DNA of 5,491 nt from an uncultured Clostridia bacterium (GTDB taxonomy: Bacteria; Bacillota; Clostridia; Oscillospirales; Acutalibacteraceae), in assembly GCA_946409885.1 (NCBI GenBank), contig CAMJYF010000158.1, positions 1 through 5,491 of the forward strand, in the 5' to 3' direction. The stretch's first letter is position 1; the number at the start of each line of letters is the position of its first letter. The notes beneath the pieces were generated by a model. It saw nothing but the letters and a program-made list of their open reading frames with translations, did no database searches and was not told the DNA's origin. This document shows positions 5,343 through 5,491 of this stretch, in pieces. Made by a program: the position numbers and the translations under genes.

Positions 5343-5491
5343 CGGTCGAACTTCTCCCGCCGCCGGGTGGAGAGGATCATCATCTCCCGCAGCTTGTCCT
5401 TCTCGTCGTTCTGAATGTAATCCCGCATGCGGTGGAACTGGGCCTCGAACAGGTCCATCTGCGCCACCAGCTCCTCCTTGTTCAGGGCGAA
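5339..5491 (-). CDS. C-terminal 50 codons of a probable prephenate dehydrogenase (5' part outside window)
   Basis: The frame runs from the window edge to a TAG at the complement of 5339-5341. The 50 visible residues are a charged, helical tail: NKEELVAQMDLFEAQF, then HRMRDYIQNDEKDKLREMM, ending STRRREKFDR. This N-x-EEL...F...D...L...R pattern resembles the C-terminal helices of Firmicute prephenate dehydrogenases (TyrA), which oxidise prephenate to 4-hydroxyphenylpyruvate for tyrosine. Position directly upstream of a DAHP synthase on the same strand supports this. No catalytic motif is in view, so the assignment rests on tail similarity and context; another helical protein is possible. That a gene is present is well supported by the uninterrupted frame, coding-like composition and clean stop. 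Confidence 0.55.
   Translation of the reverse strand, partial: FALNKEELVAQMDLFEAQFHRMRDYIQNDEKDKLREMMILSTRRREKFDR

Overview
The window looks like chromosomal DNA of a fairly GC-rich gut Clostridium-class Firmicute, probably in or near the Oscillospiraceae/Ruminococcaceae. This is inferred from four things: a surface protein with CxxC repeats and a C-terminal dockerin of the 'SGDARLxLRASVGLE' type, strong GGAGG-like ribosome binding sites, a signal-less GH29 fucosidase, and short intergenic palindromes and heptamer repeats. No taxon can be proven from the sequence alone.

Left part (1-577, +): the 3' end of a large secreted or surface protein. It has three 40-residue CxxC repeats, a Thr/Pro linker and two dockerin calcium loops. 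Its stop codon sits inside a four-copy 7-bp tandem repeat (570-597).

Centre (613-3966, +): a tightly packed set of moaC, moaA (11-bp overlap), a MOSC-domain gene whose Shine-Dalgarno is formed by moaA's last two glycine codons, and, after a 40-bp gap, a cytoplasmic GH29 alpha-L-fucosidase. MoaA and MoaC together turn GTP into cyclic pyranopterin monophosphate, the first stage of molybdenum cofactor synthesis. The MOSC protein probably acts on the cofactor or on its sulfur. The later genes (moaD, moaE, moeA, mogA) are not here. The fucosidase is co-oriented but has no obvious biochemical link.

Right part (3979-5491, -): a class I (AroFGH-type) DAHP synthase converges tail-to-tail on the fucosidase with only 12 bp between them. 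Upstream of it, on the same strand, is the last 50 codons of a gene that is probably prephenate dehydrogenase (tyrA). This suggests an aromatic amino acid locus.

Between tyrA and the DAHP synthase lies a 331-bp intergenic region, the most unusual part of the window. It holds two related families of GTAG-headed hairpins, each present as a perfect inverted pair and nested A-B-B'-A'. It also holds two decayed remnants and a 7-bp-periodic tract. The layout matches REP/BIME elements of the kind moved by RAYT (Y1) transposases. The outermost copy supplies the tyrA stop codon. No transposase, CRISPR array, tRNA or rRNA is visible.
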